This document shows positions 16,984-25,417 of a stretch of DNA of 64,000 bases, one piece after another; the first letter of the stretch is position 1, and each line of letters opens with the position of its first letter. The notes under the pieces were generated by a model, which was not told where the DNA came from, did not search any database, and saw only the letters and a list, made by a program, of their open reading frames with translations. Source of the DNA: Lacinutrix sp. Bg11-31 (lineage in GTDB: Bacteria; Bacteroidota; Bacteroidia; Flavobacteriales; Flavobacteriaceae). A program made the position numbers and the translations under genes. The DNA lies in the NCBI RefSeq assembly GCF_002831665.1, contig NZ_CP025118.1:2914001-2978000 (forward strand). The letters are read 5' to 3'.

Positions 16984-17158
16984 TATGGCGTTACTTTTGC
17001 TCCAAAAAGCAAAAGTCAGGCTATCCGCTATATCTTTTCTTGTGCTGAACTTGTTTCAGTATCTTATCAAGTTTACAAATTATATTATAGTTTGTATTTC
17101 AATACAATAATTTCATTTGCACAAAAAAAGGATGCCACTTCTATCCTTAACACAGCGC
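16984..17158 (-). repeat. Bipartite dispersed intergenic repeat, copy B
   Basis: Read on the minus strand this has the same modules as copies A and C: GCGCTGTGTTAAGGAT-(N)-GGCATCCTTTTTTT, then AAGAAAAGATATAGCGG, ATAGCCTG, a hairpin (CTTTTGC...GCAAAAG) and AACGCC. Here the modules are about 90 bases apart. It fills most of the 271-base gap between accC and the FAD oxidase and lies opposite to both genes. Confidence 0.75.
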
Positions 17159-17190
17159 AACACTTAAAAATAAAACAATAACTTAGCATC

Positions 17191-18306
17191 ATGAATTTAT
17201 CTTATTGGGAAATAAAAACATGGTTAACCAACATAGATTATACAGTTGTTGGAAGCGGAATAGTGGGCCTAAATTGTGCGTTACAACTAAAAAAACAATA
17301 TCCAAAAGCTAACATTCTTATATTAGAAAAAGGAATGTTGCCACAAGGAGCAAGTACTAAAAATGCAGGATTTGCGTGTTTTGGTAGTTTAAGCGAGATT
17401 ATAGACGATTTAAACACACATACAGAACAAGAAGTAATAGAGTTAGTTAAAAAGAGAGTTAAAGGTTTAGCGCTTTTAAGAGACAATTTAGGAGACAAGA
17501 CTATTGACTACCTACAACTGGGAGGCTACGAATTATTTCAAGACACAAATTCTAACCTATTTCAAAATTGTATTTCTAAAATAACAGAGATAAACAATTT
17601 ATTAAAACCAGTATTTAATGCAGGCGTTTTTAGTTTAAAACAGAATAGCTTTCAGTTTAAAAATATAAAAGAAAACACTATTTTTAATCAGTTCGAAGGA
17701 CAGATAGATACAGGTAAAATGATGGAAGCTTTGCTTAAAAAAGTACAAGCAAAAGGCATCAAAATATTAAACAACATTCTAGTCGAAGAATTCTCAGATA
17801 ACGAGAATACCGTAAATATAAAAACAAACCAATTTGAGTTTACATCTGCTAAATTATTAATAGCCACAAATGGTTTTGCATCACAATTAATAAGTGAAAC
17901 CGTAAAGCCAGCAAGAGCGCAAGTACTAATAACAAAACCAATTAAAAACTTACATATAAAAGGCACATTTCATTTAGATGAAGGTTACTACTATTTTAGA
18001 AACATAAACAATAGAATCCTATTTGGAGGTGGTAGGAACTTAGATTTTAAAACAGAAGAAACCACCGAGGTGTCTCAAACAGATCTTATTCAAAACAAGC
18101 TAGAAGAGCTACTTAAAACTACAATTTTACCAAACACAGCATTTGAAATAGAACACCGTTGGAGTGGAATTATGGGTGTTGGAAACCAAAAAAAACCAAT
18201 AGTAAAACAATTAAGTAATAATGTGTTTTGCGGTGTAAGATTAGGAGGAATGGGAGTTGCTATTGGTAGTACTATTGGAAAACAGCTAGCAGATATTACT
18301 TTGTAA
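17191..18306 (+). CDS. FAD-dependent oxidoreductase (DAO/glycine-oxidase-like)
   Basis: A 371-residue flavoprotein of the D-amino-acid/glycine oxidase (DAO) fold. The Rossmann dinucleotide motif is VVGSGIVGLNCALQL (residues about 20-34) and the FAD-contact loop is GASTKNAGFACFG. The carboxy part has RWSGIMGVG and GGMGVAIGS, typical for the family. It probably oxidises an amine or amino acid, but the substrate is not known. It lies four bases before mtgA, so the three genes 17191-19451 are likely one transcript. Confidence 0.82.
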   Translation: MNLSYWEIKTWLTNIDYTVVGSGIVGLNCALQLKKQYPKANILILEKGMLPQGASTKNAGFACFGSLSEIIDDLNTHTEQEVIELVKKRVKGLALLRDNLGDKTIDYLQLGGYELFQDTNSNLFQNCISKITEINNLLKPVFNAGVFSLKQNSFQFKNIKENTIFNQFEGQIDTGKMMEALLKKVQAKGIKILNNILVEEFSDNENTVNIKTNQFEFTSAKLLIATNGFASQLISETVKPARAQVLITKPIKNLHIKGTFHLDEGYYYFRNINNRILFGGGRNLDFKTEETTEVSQTDLIQNKLEELLKTTILPNTAFEIEHRWSGIMGVGNQKKPIVKQLSNNVFCGVRLGGMGVAIGSTIGKQLADITL

Positions 18307-18310
18307 CTAA

Positions 18311-18997
18311 ATGAAAAATTTTTTAGAGCTTATAATTAAAGTTTTCTTTTGGAGCGTTGTGTTTTCGGTTGGTTTAGTACTTGTCTTTAAGTATGTTCCA
18401 GTGCCTGCTACACCTTTAATGGTTATTCGTTATTTCGAAAACCCTTCAGAAAAAAAAATGTGGCAACACGATTGGAAGCCCATAGAGAAAATTTCTAAAA
18501 ATATACAATTAGCTGTTATCTGTACCGAAGACCAAAAGTTTTTAAAGCATAATGGTTTCGATATTGAAGCTATAGAAAAAGCCTATAACTATAATAAAAA
18601 AGGTAAACGCGTAAAAGGAGGAAGTACTATTAGTCAACAAACAGCAAAAAACGTGTTTCTTTGGCCACAACGCAGTTGGTTACGTAAAGGATTAGAAACC
18701 TATTTCACTTTTTTAATTGAAAAAATGTGGTCTAAAGAACGTATTCTCGAAGTCTATTTAAATAGTATAGAAATGGGAAACGGTATTTATGGCATTGAGG
18801 CAGCATCCCAATATTGGTTTAAAAAATCTGCAGCTAAGTTAACAGCTTATGAAGCTGCGGCAATAGCTTCTATATTACCAAGTCCAAGAAAGTATCGTGC
18901 AAATCCTGCTTCTGCTTATATTAAAAAAAGGAAGCAATGGATTGTAAATCAGATGAATTTTTATGGTGTTTTAAATTATACAACTAAAGATGAATAA
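18311..18997 (+). CDS. mtgA: Monofunctional biosynthetic peptidoglycan transglycosylase
   Basis: A 228-residue glycosyltransferase family 51 enzyme that polymerises glycan strands from lipid II. An amino-terminal membrane anchor covers residues about 8-27. Catalytic motifs are TEDQKFLKHNGFD (Glu73) and GGSTISQQTAKN, then RKGLETYFTFLIEKMWSKERILEVYLN and GIYGIEAASQYWF. No transpeptidase domain follows, so it is the monofunctional form. Its last eight bases overlap the start of the GreA-like gene. Confidence 0.95.
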   Translation: MKNFLELIIKVFFWSVVFSVGLVLVFKYVPVPATPLMVIRYFENPSEKKMWQHDWKPIEKISKNIQLAVICTEDQKFLKHNGFDIEAIEKAYNYNKKGKRVKGGSTISQQTAKNVFLWPQRSWLRKGLETYFTFLIEKMWSKERILEVYLNSIEMGNGIYGIEAASQYWFKKSAAKLTAYEAAAIASILPSPRKYRANPASAYIKKRKQWIVNQMNFYGVLNYTTKDE

Positions 18998-19451
18998 AGT
19001 AGAAAATATAAAGCAGGTACTCTATAATAAGTGCGTTCAGTTTACAAAAAACAGACTGGATACTATTAATAAAACGATTGAAGAATTACAAGAATCCTTA
19101 ACATCCGAAACCAAAAGTAGCGCAGGTGATAAGCATGAAACGGGTCGTGCAATGGTACATTTAGAACGCGAAAAAGCAGGTGAACAATTAGCCGAAATTC
19201 AGAAAGTAAATCAATTATTAGCTAAAATAAGTACAGAAAAAAGATCTAATATCATTGGTTTAGGAAGTGTTGTCTTCACAACAAACGCTAATTATTATAT
19301 AGCAATTAGTGCAGGTGAATTAGAATATGGAGACCAAAAATTCTACGCTATATCTGCTAATACACCAATTGCACAATTAGTGTTAGGTAAAAAAAATGGA
19401 GATCAAATTAAGTTTAGAAATCAAGAGTTTACCATAACAAATGTTAACTAA
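18990..19451 (+). CDS. GreA/GreB-like protein
   Basis: A 153-residue protein with an amino-terminal helical hairpin-like region (residues about 1-75; DTINKTIEELQESLTSETKSS, GDKHETGRAMVHLEREKA) and a carboxy-terminal beta domain (GLGSVVFTTNANYYIAISAG, then VLGKKNGDQIKF and FTITNV). The end resembles the GreA/GreB carboxy-terminal domain that docks on RNA polymerase. Bacteroidota homologues are sometimes labelled 3-oxoacyl-ACP synthase, which the sequence does not support. It overlaps mtgA by eight bases. Whether it cleaves backtracked RNA is not known. Confidence 0.65.
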   Translation: MNKVENIKQVLYNKCVQFTKNRLDTINKTIEELQESLTSETKSSAGDKHETGRAMVHLEREKAGEQLAEIQKVNQLLAKISTEKRSNIIGLGSVVFTTNANYYIAISAGELEYGDQKFYAISANTPIAQLVLGKKNGDQIKFRNQEFTITNVN

Positions 19452-19506
19452 CTTCTAAGTAAACAATTTTCGACTTATCTTTAGTAAAAATTGAATTAGA
19501 AAAAAG

Positions 19507-20643
19507 TTGAATACAATTCCCTTAAATTTTGATATCATTATTATTGGTGGTGGATTAGCCGGTTTAAGTAGTGCTATCCATTTATCTAAAAATAAGTGTA
19601 GCGTATTGGTTATCGAAAAAAACGCGTATCCAAAGCATAAAGTATGTGGCGAATATATCTCAAACGAAGTCTTGCCTTATCTCAATTTTTTAGGAATCGA
19701 TGTTTTTAAATTAGGAGCTAAAAGAATAAATAAATTTGAGCTTTCAACACCCAAAAATAAATTAGTACAAGCAAACTTACCACTTGGTGGTTTTGGAATC
19801 AGTCGGTTTTGTTTAGATAATAATCTTGCTAAAAAAGCCATTGCTAACAAAGCAGCAATTATTCAAGACACTGTTGAAGATGTCACCTTTGCAAACGATA
19901 CGTTTTCAATTCAAACAAAACAAGCCAATTATACCTCTAAAATTGTGATTGGTGCTTATGGCAAACGCGCAAATTTAGATGTTAAACTTAAGCGGAGTTT
20001 CATTAAAAAGAAATCGCCTTTTTTAGCAGTAAAAACGCATATTAAAGGTGATTTTCCTAACGATTTAGTTGCGCTTCATAATTTTGAAGGTGGCTATTGC
20101 GGAGTTTCAAAAGTAGAAGACGATAGTATAAATATATGTTATATTGCTAATATTGAGGTTTTTAAAAAGTATAAAAACATCAACGAGTTTCAGGAGAAAG
20201 TAGTCTTTAAAAACACTACATTAAAAGCCATTTTTAAAAATTCAAAGCCAGTCTTTAAGTTACCTTTAAGTATTAGTCAAATTTCTTTTGAAACTAAAAA
20301 ACCAATAGAAAACCATATGTTAATGTGCGGTGATACAGCAGGCATGATTCATCCATTATGTGGTAATGGAATGAGTATGGCAATACGTAGTGCACAGATG
20401 GCATCGCTACTTATTCTTGAATTTTTTAATAATGAAATTAAAGACAGACAAACTTTAGAAAAACAGTATCTTAGAGAATGGAATGCAGAGTTTAAATCGC
20501 GTTTAACAACAGGTCATATTGTTGCTAATTTGTTTAGCAAAAACAAATTAGCCGAAGTTTTAATTAGGATTATAAAATGGGTGCCAAGTATTTTACCTCA
20601 TATTATTAAGCGCACACATGGTAAATTAATGAACGTTAAATGA
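19507..20643 (+). CDS. FAD-dependent oxidoreductase of the PKS cluster (geranylgeranyl reductase-like)
   Basis: A 378-residue flavoprotein of the geranylgeranyl reductase/aromatic hydroxylase fold. The amino-terminal dinucleotide motif is IIIGGGLAGLSSA (residues 11-23). A K-x-C-GEYISNE loop follows, and the second FAD motif is MCGDTAGMIHPLCGNGMSMA. The start is TTG, with no nearby ATG and only 56 bases from the previous gene. Its stop overlaps the methyltransferase start as ATGA, so translation is coupled. In context it is the likely hydroxylating or reducing tailoring enzyme for the product of the type III PKS. Reductase or monooxygenase chemistry cannot be decided by eye. Confidence 0.78.
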   Translation: MNTIPLNFDIIIIGGGLAGLSSAIHLSKNKCSVLVIEKNAYPKHKVCGEYISNEVLPYLNFLGIDVFKLGAKRINKFELSTPKNKLVQANLPLGGFGISRFCLDNNLAKKAIANKAAIIQDTVEDVTFANDTFSIQTKQANYTSKIVIGAYGKRANLDVKLKRSFIKKKSPFLAVKTHIKGDFPNDLVALHNFEGGYCGVSKVEDDSINICYIANIEVFKKYKNINEFQEKVVFKNTTLKAIFKNSKPVFKLPLSISQISFETKKPIENHMLMCGDTAGMIHPLCGNGMSMAIRSAQMASLLILEFFNNEIKDRQTLEKQYLREWNAEFKSRLTTGHIVANLFSKNKLAEVLIRIIKWVPSILPHIIKRTHGKLMNVK

Positions 20644-21353
20644 GTTTTTTAGTAAATACAAAACATAGAAGTGAAGAAGAAGAAATTATGGACAATTTGG
20701 ATTATAACGGTCCGATTTTGCATGATGCACTAGATAAATTAGCCAAAATAAACCAATGGTTAGGTGGAAATATAGTCACCATAAACGGTTTAAAAAAAGC
20801 ACTAAAAAACCAAACCAAAACAGAAACCATTACCATTGTAGACTTAGGATGTGGCGGAGGAGATATTTTAAGAGAAATCTCAGCATTTGGAAATAAACGC
20901 AATTATAATTTTCAATTAATTGGTTTAGATGCCAACCCTTACACTGTTTCTTATGCAGATAGTCTATCTCAAAATTATAATAATATACAGTTTAAGGTTA
21001 TTGATATTTTTTCTGAAGAATTTAAAGACTTAGAATACGATTTAGTTTTATCAACACTATTTCTACATCATTTTAAAAAAGAAGAATTAGAAAAATTTTT
21101 AAAACCAGTATTAGAAAAAGCAAAATTAGGTATAGTAATTAACGATTTACATAGACATAGACTAGCTTATTATCTCTTTAAACTATTATGTACCACTATT
21201 AAAAACAAAACAATTATTGAAGATGGTCTAACTTCAGTTTTAAGAGGATTTAAGAGAAGCGAGCTGAAAGCTATTTCAGAAAAAATAAATGCAGATTATC
21301 AAATCCAATGGAAGTGGGCATTTCGTTTCCAATGGATTTTGAAAAAAAAATAA
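20640..21353 (+). CDS. SAM-dependent methyltransferase of the PKS cluster
   Basis: A 237-residue class I methyltransferase. Motif I is VDLGCGGGDI (residues 67-76), a later acidic residue sits in LIGLDANPY, and the post-motifs include DLVLSTLFLHHF. The carboxy part (NDLHRHRLAYYLFKLLC) is shared with Bacteroidota enzymes next to type III PKS genes. It overlaps the FAD enzyme by four bases and lies one base before the type III PKS, which implies O- or C-methylation of the polyketide. The acceptor is inferred from position only. Confidence 0.8.
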   Translation: MSFLVNTKHRSEEEEIMDNLDYNGPILHDALDKLAKINQWLGGNIVTINGLKKALKNQTKTETITIVDLGCGGGDILREISAFGNKRNYNFQLIGLDANPYTVSYADSLSQNYNNIQFKVIDIFSEEFKDLEYDLVLSTLFLHHFKKEELEKFLKPVLEKAKLGIVINDLHRHRLAYYLFKLLCTTIKNKTIIEDGLTSVLRGFKRSELKAISEKINADYQIQWKWAFRFQWILKKK

Positions 21354-21354
21354 T

Positions 21355-22407
21355 ATGAGTGTAAAAATAACGGCAGTAGCTAAACAATTACCTAAATACA
21401 CTAGGGACACTAAGGATATCATTCCATATTTAAAACTATGGATGACAGGTCAAGAGGAACGTTTTCAACGCAAAGTGATTAAGCTCTTTGAAAACGCAGG
21501 AGTAGAGAGACGTTACTCTATAATGGATGCTGAAGAAGTGTTTTTAAAAACATCTTTTGAAGAAAAAAATGATATCTATGCTCGAGAAGTCATCAAATTA
21601 GCAGAGCAATCTTTGGTAAAAGCCTTAGATAAAGCAAAATTAAAACCTACAGATATAGATTATATAATTACGGTAAGCTGTACAGGAATTATGATCCCTT
21701 CTGTGGATGCTTATTTGATTAATAATCTAAAAATGAAACAAGATATTGTAAGACTCCCAATAACAGAAATGGGTTGTGCAGCTGGAGTTTCAGGAATTAT
21801 TTATGCTAAAAATTTTTTAAAAGCAAATCCAAATAAGCGAGCGGCAGTTATTGCTGTAGAGTCGCCAACAGCAACATTTCAGCTAGACGATTTTTCAATG
21901 GTTAATATTGTAAGTGCTGCCATTTTTGGTGATGGTGCCTCAAGTGTAATTATATCGTCTTATGAAAATGAAGAAGGACCAAAAATTATTGACGAAGCCA
22001 TGTATCATTTTTATGATGCAACGACTATGATGGGATTTAAACTCGTAAACACAGGTTTGCAAATGATTTTAGATAAGGTAGTTCCAGAAACTATTTCAGA
22101 ACATTTTCCTATGATTGTACATCCGTTTTTAAAACGAAACAATATGTCGATTGAAGACATCGATCACTTAATTTTTCATCCAGGAGGAAAAAAGATAGTT
22201 CAAACAGTAGAAGATTTATTTGGATCTCTTGGGAAGAATATAGACGACACGAAAGATGTATTAAAGCAATATGGAAACATGAGTAGTGCAACTGTATTAT
22301 ATGTTTTAGAACGTTTTATGGATAAAAAATTACCCAAAGGTGATAGAGGATTAATGCTAAGTTTTGGGCCAGGTTTTTCTGCTCAACGCATACTTTTAGA
22401 ATGGTAG
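21355..22407 (+). CDS. Type III polyketide synthase
   Basis: A 350-residue chalcone/stilbene-synthase-fold enzyme that extends a starter acyl group with malonyl units, without using an ACP for the intermediates. The full catalytic triad is visible: Cys141 in EMGCAAGVSG, His275 in FHPGGKKI and Asn308 in YGNMSSATVLYVL. The final MLSFGPGFSAQRILLEW corresponds to the GFGPG loop. The triad and the Cys-flanking motif separate it from FabH. Neighbouring fatty-acid-type genes suggest a long-chain acyl starter, as in alkylresorcinol or alkylpyrone synthases. Product class is inferred. Confidence 0.92.
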   Translation: MSVKITAVAKQLPKYTRDTKDIIPYLKLWMTGQEERFQRKVIKLFENAGVERRYSIMDAEEVFLKTSFEEKNDIYAREVIKLAEQSLVKALDKAKLKPTDIDYIITVSCTGIMIPSVDAYLINNLKMKQDIVRLPITEMGCAAGVSGIIYAKNFLKANPNKRAAVIAVESPTATFQLDDFSMVNIVSAAIFGDGASSVIISSYENEEGPKIIDEAMYHFYDATTMMGFKLVNTGLQMILDKVVPETISEHFPMIVHPFLKRNNMSIEDIDHLIFHPGGKKIVQTVEDLFGSLGKNIDDTKDVLKQYGNMSSATVLYVLERFMDKKLPKGDRGLMLSFGPGFSAQRILLEW

Positions 22408-22465
22408 TGTTATTAAGTGTAAAACATGCAGAGTCTATGTAAGCATTTCTTATTAAATATTGAAA

Positions 22466-23260
22466 ATGAAAGAATTTCAAGATAAAAACTATTGGGCACT
22501 CATTTTAGGTGGCTCCAGCGGATTAGGTTTAGCAACAGCAAAGAAGCTAGCGAATCAAGGTATGAATATTTGTATAATTCACAGAAATCTAAGAGCACAA
22601 GAAGAAGAAATCACTTTAGAGTTTGAAAGTATTAAAGCGGAAAATGTTAAGTTTAAGTCTTATAATGTAGATGCATTTAAAATAGAAAAAAGAGAGCAAA
22701 TTATTTCAGAATTAAAAGACCTTTTAGGAACCAAAGGCAAAATTAGAACTTTAGTACATAGCGTAGCAAAAGGAAACTTAAAACCAATGATTTCTAATAA
22801 TAAGCTAACACTAAAAAATGATGATTTTAGTTTAACAATCAACGCCATGGCGATTAGTTTATACGATTGGACACAAGCTGTTTTTGAGAACAAACTATTT
22901 GCAGAAGATTCTCGAATTATTAGCTTTACAAGTGAAGGAAATACTAAAGCTTGGCAAAATTACGCAGCAGTATCTGCAGCAAAAGTAACCTTAGAAGCTA
23001 TTACAAGAAACATTGCTTTAGAGTTTGCGCCTTTTGGTATTAGAGCAAACTGTATTCAAGCAGGTGTAACAGATACTGCTTCTTTACGTATGATTCCGGG
23101 AAGCGAGCAAATTAAAGCGCACAGTTTAATGCGTAATCCATTTAAGAGATTAACACAACCTGAAGATGTTGCTAATGCGGTTTATTTATTATGTAAAGAC
23201 GAGGCAAGTTGGATAAATGGATGTATAATTCCTGTGGATGGTGGAGAACATATCTCATAA
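22466..23260 (+). CDS. FabL-like enoyl-ACP reductase (short-chain dehydrogenase)
   Basis: A 264-residue short-chain dehydrogenase. The nucleotide motif is GGSSGLGLATA. The catalytic pair is Tyr166 and Lys173, separated by six residues (YAAVSAAK), which is the Y-x6-K spacing of enoyl-ACP reductases of FabI/FabL type and not the Y-x3-K of ketoreductases such as FabG. ENYAAVSAAKVTLEAITRNIALE-like helices and CIIPVDGGEHIS fit FabL. The ATG at 22466 is a better start than the TTG two codons earlier. I infer that it reduces the enoyl-ACP made by the dehydratase encoded next. Confidence 0.78.
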   Translation: MKEFQDKNYWALILGGSSGLGLATAKKLANQGMNICIIHRNLRAQEEEITLEFESIKAENVKFKSYNVDAFKIEKREQIISELKDLLGTKGKIRTLVHSVAKGNLKPMISNNKLTLKNDDFSLTINAMAISLYDWTQAVFENKLFAEDSRIISFTSEGNTKAWQNYAAVSAAKVTLEAITRNIALEFAPFGIRANCIQAGVTDTASLRMIPGSEQIKAHSLMRNPFKRLTQPEDVANAVYLLCKDEASWINGCIIPVDGGEHIS

Positions 23261-23315
23261 TTAAAAAGTGTTTTGTAATTCTTAGATATGCCGGAGCTCA
23301 CAACTTAAAGAAAAG

Positions 23316-23753
23316 ATGAACAGTAAAGAGATTATAAACCTTTTACCATATCAAGAGCCATTTATGTTCGTTGATGAATTAACTATGATCTCTTCAGAAG
23401 GCATAACAGGTAATTACACCTTTAGAGATAGGGAATATTTTTACCGAGGCCATTTTAAAAATAACCCAGTTACTCCAGGTGTGATATTAACAGAATGTAT
23501 GGCTCAAATAGGTGTTGTATGTCTTGGTATTTATATGTTGAAAGATCAAATTCATGAAGAAAATAAGCCTCAAATAGCTTTAACGTCTAGTCAAGTAGAT
23601 TTCTTTTTACCTGTATTTCCTGGTGAAAAAGTGACAGTGATTTCAGAAAAAGAGGTCTTTCGTTTTAATAAATTAAAATGTAAAGTAAAACTATTAAATG
23701 AAAAAGACGAATTGGTGTGTCGTGGTCAAATTTCTGGAATGTTGAAGATTTAA
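23316..23753 (+). CDS. FabZ-like 3-hydroxyacyl-ACP dehydratase
   Basis: A 145-residue hot-dog-fold dehydratase. The start (INLLPYQEPFMFVDEL) and the central YRGHFKNNPVTPGVILTECMAQIG, with catalytic His46 and Glu60, are the FabZ signature. It is a second FabZ-type enzyme dedicated to this cluster rather than a housekeeping copy beside lpx genes. It lies 55 bases after the enoyl reductase and 53 bases before the ketosynthase, with a degenerate palindromic repeat in the second gap. Confidence 0.88.
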   Translation: MNSKEIINLLPYQEPFMFVDELTMISSEGITGNYTFRDREYFYRGHFKNNPVTPGVILTECMAQIGVVCLGIYMLKDQIHEENKPQIALTSSQVDFFLPVFPGEKVTVISEKEVFRFNKLKCKVKLLNEKDELVCRGQISGMLKI

Positions 23754-23764
23754 TTTTTAAGAAA

Positions 23765-23797
23765 AGACCTTAAAGGTTGTTAAAATCTACAAGCTCT
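23765..23797. repeat. Degenerate 33-base palindromic repeat before the ketosynthase
   Basis: This 33-base stretch (AGACCT...AGGTT...TTAAAATCT...TCT) aligns without gaps to the clean palindrome at 26888-26920, with about 25 of 33 bases the same. It lies just before the ketosynthase start. Confidence 0.45.
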
Positions 23798-23806
23798 AAA
23801 AATATT

Positions 23807-25084
23807 ATGAATAAAAAAAAAGTAGTAATAACAGGTTTAGGAGTCGTTGCGCCAAATGGTGTAGGTATTGAAGCATTCACAAAAGCTATAAAAAAGGGAG
23901 AATCAGGAGTTACATTTCATCAAAATTTAGCCGACTTAAATTTCTCGTGCTGTATTGGTGGTATTCCAAAGATTTCCGAAGAAAAGAAACTAGAGTATTT
24001 AACACCTTTGCAACTTAGAGGTTTTAATAGTTCTGGAATTTTATATGGTTGTATTGCAGGAATGGATGCATGGAAAGATGCAGGGTTTAAAATTAACTCA
24101 GAGACCAATGTGGACTTCGATAGCGGAACTGTTTTTGGTACAGGAACCTCTGGAGTAGAAAAATTTAGAGAAGCCATTTACAAGCTTGACGATAAACAAG
24201 TAAAACGTTTAGGTAGCACAGTAGTGGTACAAACTATGGCAAGTGGAGTAAGCGCTTTTTTGGGTGGAATTCTTGGGTTAGGGAATCAAGTCACAACAAA
24301 TTCGTCTGCATGCACCACAGGAACCGAAGCTATTTTAATGGGTTACGAGCGTATTAAAAACGGTCAAGCAAAGCGTATGCTTGTTGGTAGTTGTAGCGAT
24401 GATGGCCCATATATTTGGGGAGGATTTGATGCTATGCGAGTAATGACTTATAAACATAATGAATCTTCAGAAAAAGGTTCTCGACCAATGAGTGCGAGCG
24501 CATCTGGTTTTGTTCCTGGTTCAGGAGCAGGTGCTTTAGTTTTAGAATCTTTAGAAAGCGCATTAGAACGCAACGCAAAAATTTATGCAGAGGTTTTAGG
24601 TGGAAACATTAATTCTGGAGGACAAAGAAATGGTGGAACCATGACAGCACCAAATGCTAAAGCTGTACAACGTTGTATTAAAGATGCTATAAAAAATGCA
24701 GGTATTACTGCTGAGGAGATTGATGTAATAAATGGTCATTTAACTGCAACTTCTAAAGATGCATTAGAGATTGAAAACTGGACCAAAGCACTAGACAGAA
24801 AAGGTGGTGATTTTCCATATATTAATTCTTTAAAATCTATGGTTGGACACTGTTTGTCTGCAGCAGGAAGCATTGAAAGTGTTGCAACTGTGCTTCAAAT
24901 TAAGGAACAATTTGTGTTTCCTAATATTAATTGTGACGATTTGCATCCTGATATTTCAAAATTAATTTCCGAAGAAAAAATTGTAAAACAACTTTTAAAT
25001 ACAGAATTAAATATTGCAGTTAAAGCAAGTTTTGGTTTTGGTGATGTAAATGGTTGTGTTATCTTTAAGAAGTATTCTGAATAA
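23807..25084 (+). CDS. FabF-like ketosynthase of the PKS cluster
   Basis: A 425-residue condensing enzyme of the elongating (FabB/FabF) class. The Cys-His-His triad is Cys169 (NSSACTTGTEA), His311 (NGHLTATSKD) and His348 (MVGHCLSAAG). The middle motif departs from the usual N-x-H-G-T-x-T by having Leu after the His. A TTG-led extension of ten codons would be possible, but MNKKKVVITGLGVVAPNG is the family start. With the ACP, dehydratase and enoyl reductase it can run most of a fatty-acid elongation cycle. No chain-length-factor partner is present. Confidence 0.88.
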   Translation: MNKKKVVITGLGVVAPNGVGIEAFTKAIKKGESGVTFHQNLADLNFSCCIGGIPKISEEKKLEYLTPLQLRGFNSSGILYGCIAGMDAWKDAGFKINSETNVDFDSGTVFGTGTSGVEKFREAIYKLDDKQVKRLGSTVVVQTMASGVSAFLGGILGLGNQVTTNSSACTTGTEAILMGYERIKNGQAKRMLVGSCSDDGPYIWGGFDAMRVMTYKHNESSEKGSRPMSASASGFVPGSGAGALVLESLESALERNAKIYAEVLGGNINSGGQRNGGTMTAPNAKAVQRCIKDAIKNAGITAEEIDVINGHLTATSKDALEIENWTKALDRKGGDFPYINSLKSMVGHCLSAAGSIESVATVLQIKEQFVFPNINCDDLHPDISKLISEEKIVKQLLNTELNIAVKASFGFGDVNGCVIFKKYSE

Positions 25085-25090
25085 AAGAAT

Positions 25091-25139
25091 GTCACCTCAA
25101 GCATAATCGAGAAATATTAAAATCTCTAGACCACACTCT
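25091..25139. repeat. Possible decayed GTCAC-type dispersed repeat
   Basis: The gap between ketosynthase and ACP begins GTCACCTC and holds a TTAAAATCTCTAGACC stretch similar to the other short intergenic repeats. Evidence is weak. Confidence 0.25.
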
Positions 25140-25162
25140 AAGAAATAAGAACTAAAATAAAT

Positions 25163-25417
25163 ATGATAAAAGAAGAATTAATAGCCAAGTTAAAAACAAT
25201 CGTTGAGCCTTATATTCAAGATGAAGAGGCGTTTAATAATTTATCTGAAAACACAGATTTTATAAATGATCTCAAGATAAATTCTGCAAATCTTGTAGAT
25301 GTTATTCTAGATGTCGAAGACGAATTTGATATTAGAATAGAAAATGACGATATGGAAAAAATGATTTCTGTAAAAGCAGCAATGAATATTGTAAACGAAA
25401 AATTAGCAGCAAAATGA
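25163..25417 (+). CDS. Acyl carrier protein of the PKS cluster
   Basis: An 84-residue acidic four-helix carrier. The phosphopantetheine site is Ser41 in LKINSANLVDV, which deviates from the standard D-S-L box (here N-S-A) but keeps position and the following L-V-D-V-I-L-D-V-E-D-E-F helix II. It is separate from a housekeeping AcpP, whose box is normally DSLD. Its stop overlaps the start of the phosphopantetheinyl transferase as ATGA, so the carrier and its activator are coupled. Confidence 0.85.
   Translation: MIKEELIAKLKTIVEPYIQDEEAFNNLSENTDFINDLKINSANLVDVILDVEDEFDIRIENDDMEKMISVKAAMNIVNEKLAAK

Noticed and set aside
23777..23806. Ten-codon upstream extension of the ketosynthase (TTG start)
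   Set aside because: The family start is at the ATG at 23807 and the extension overlaps a repeat.
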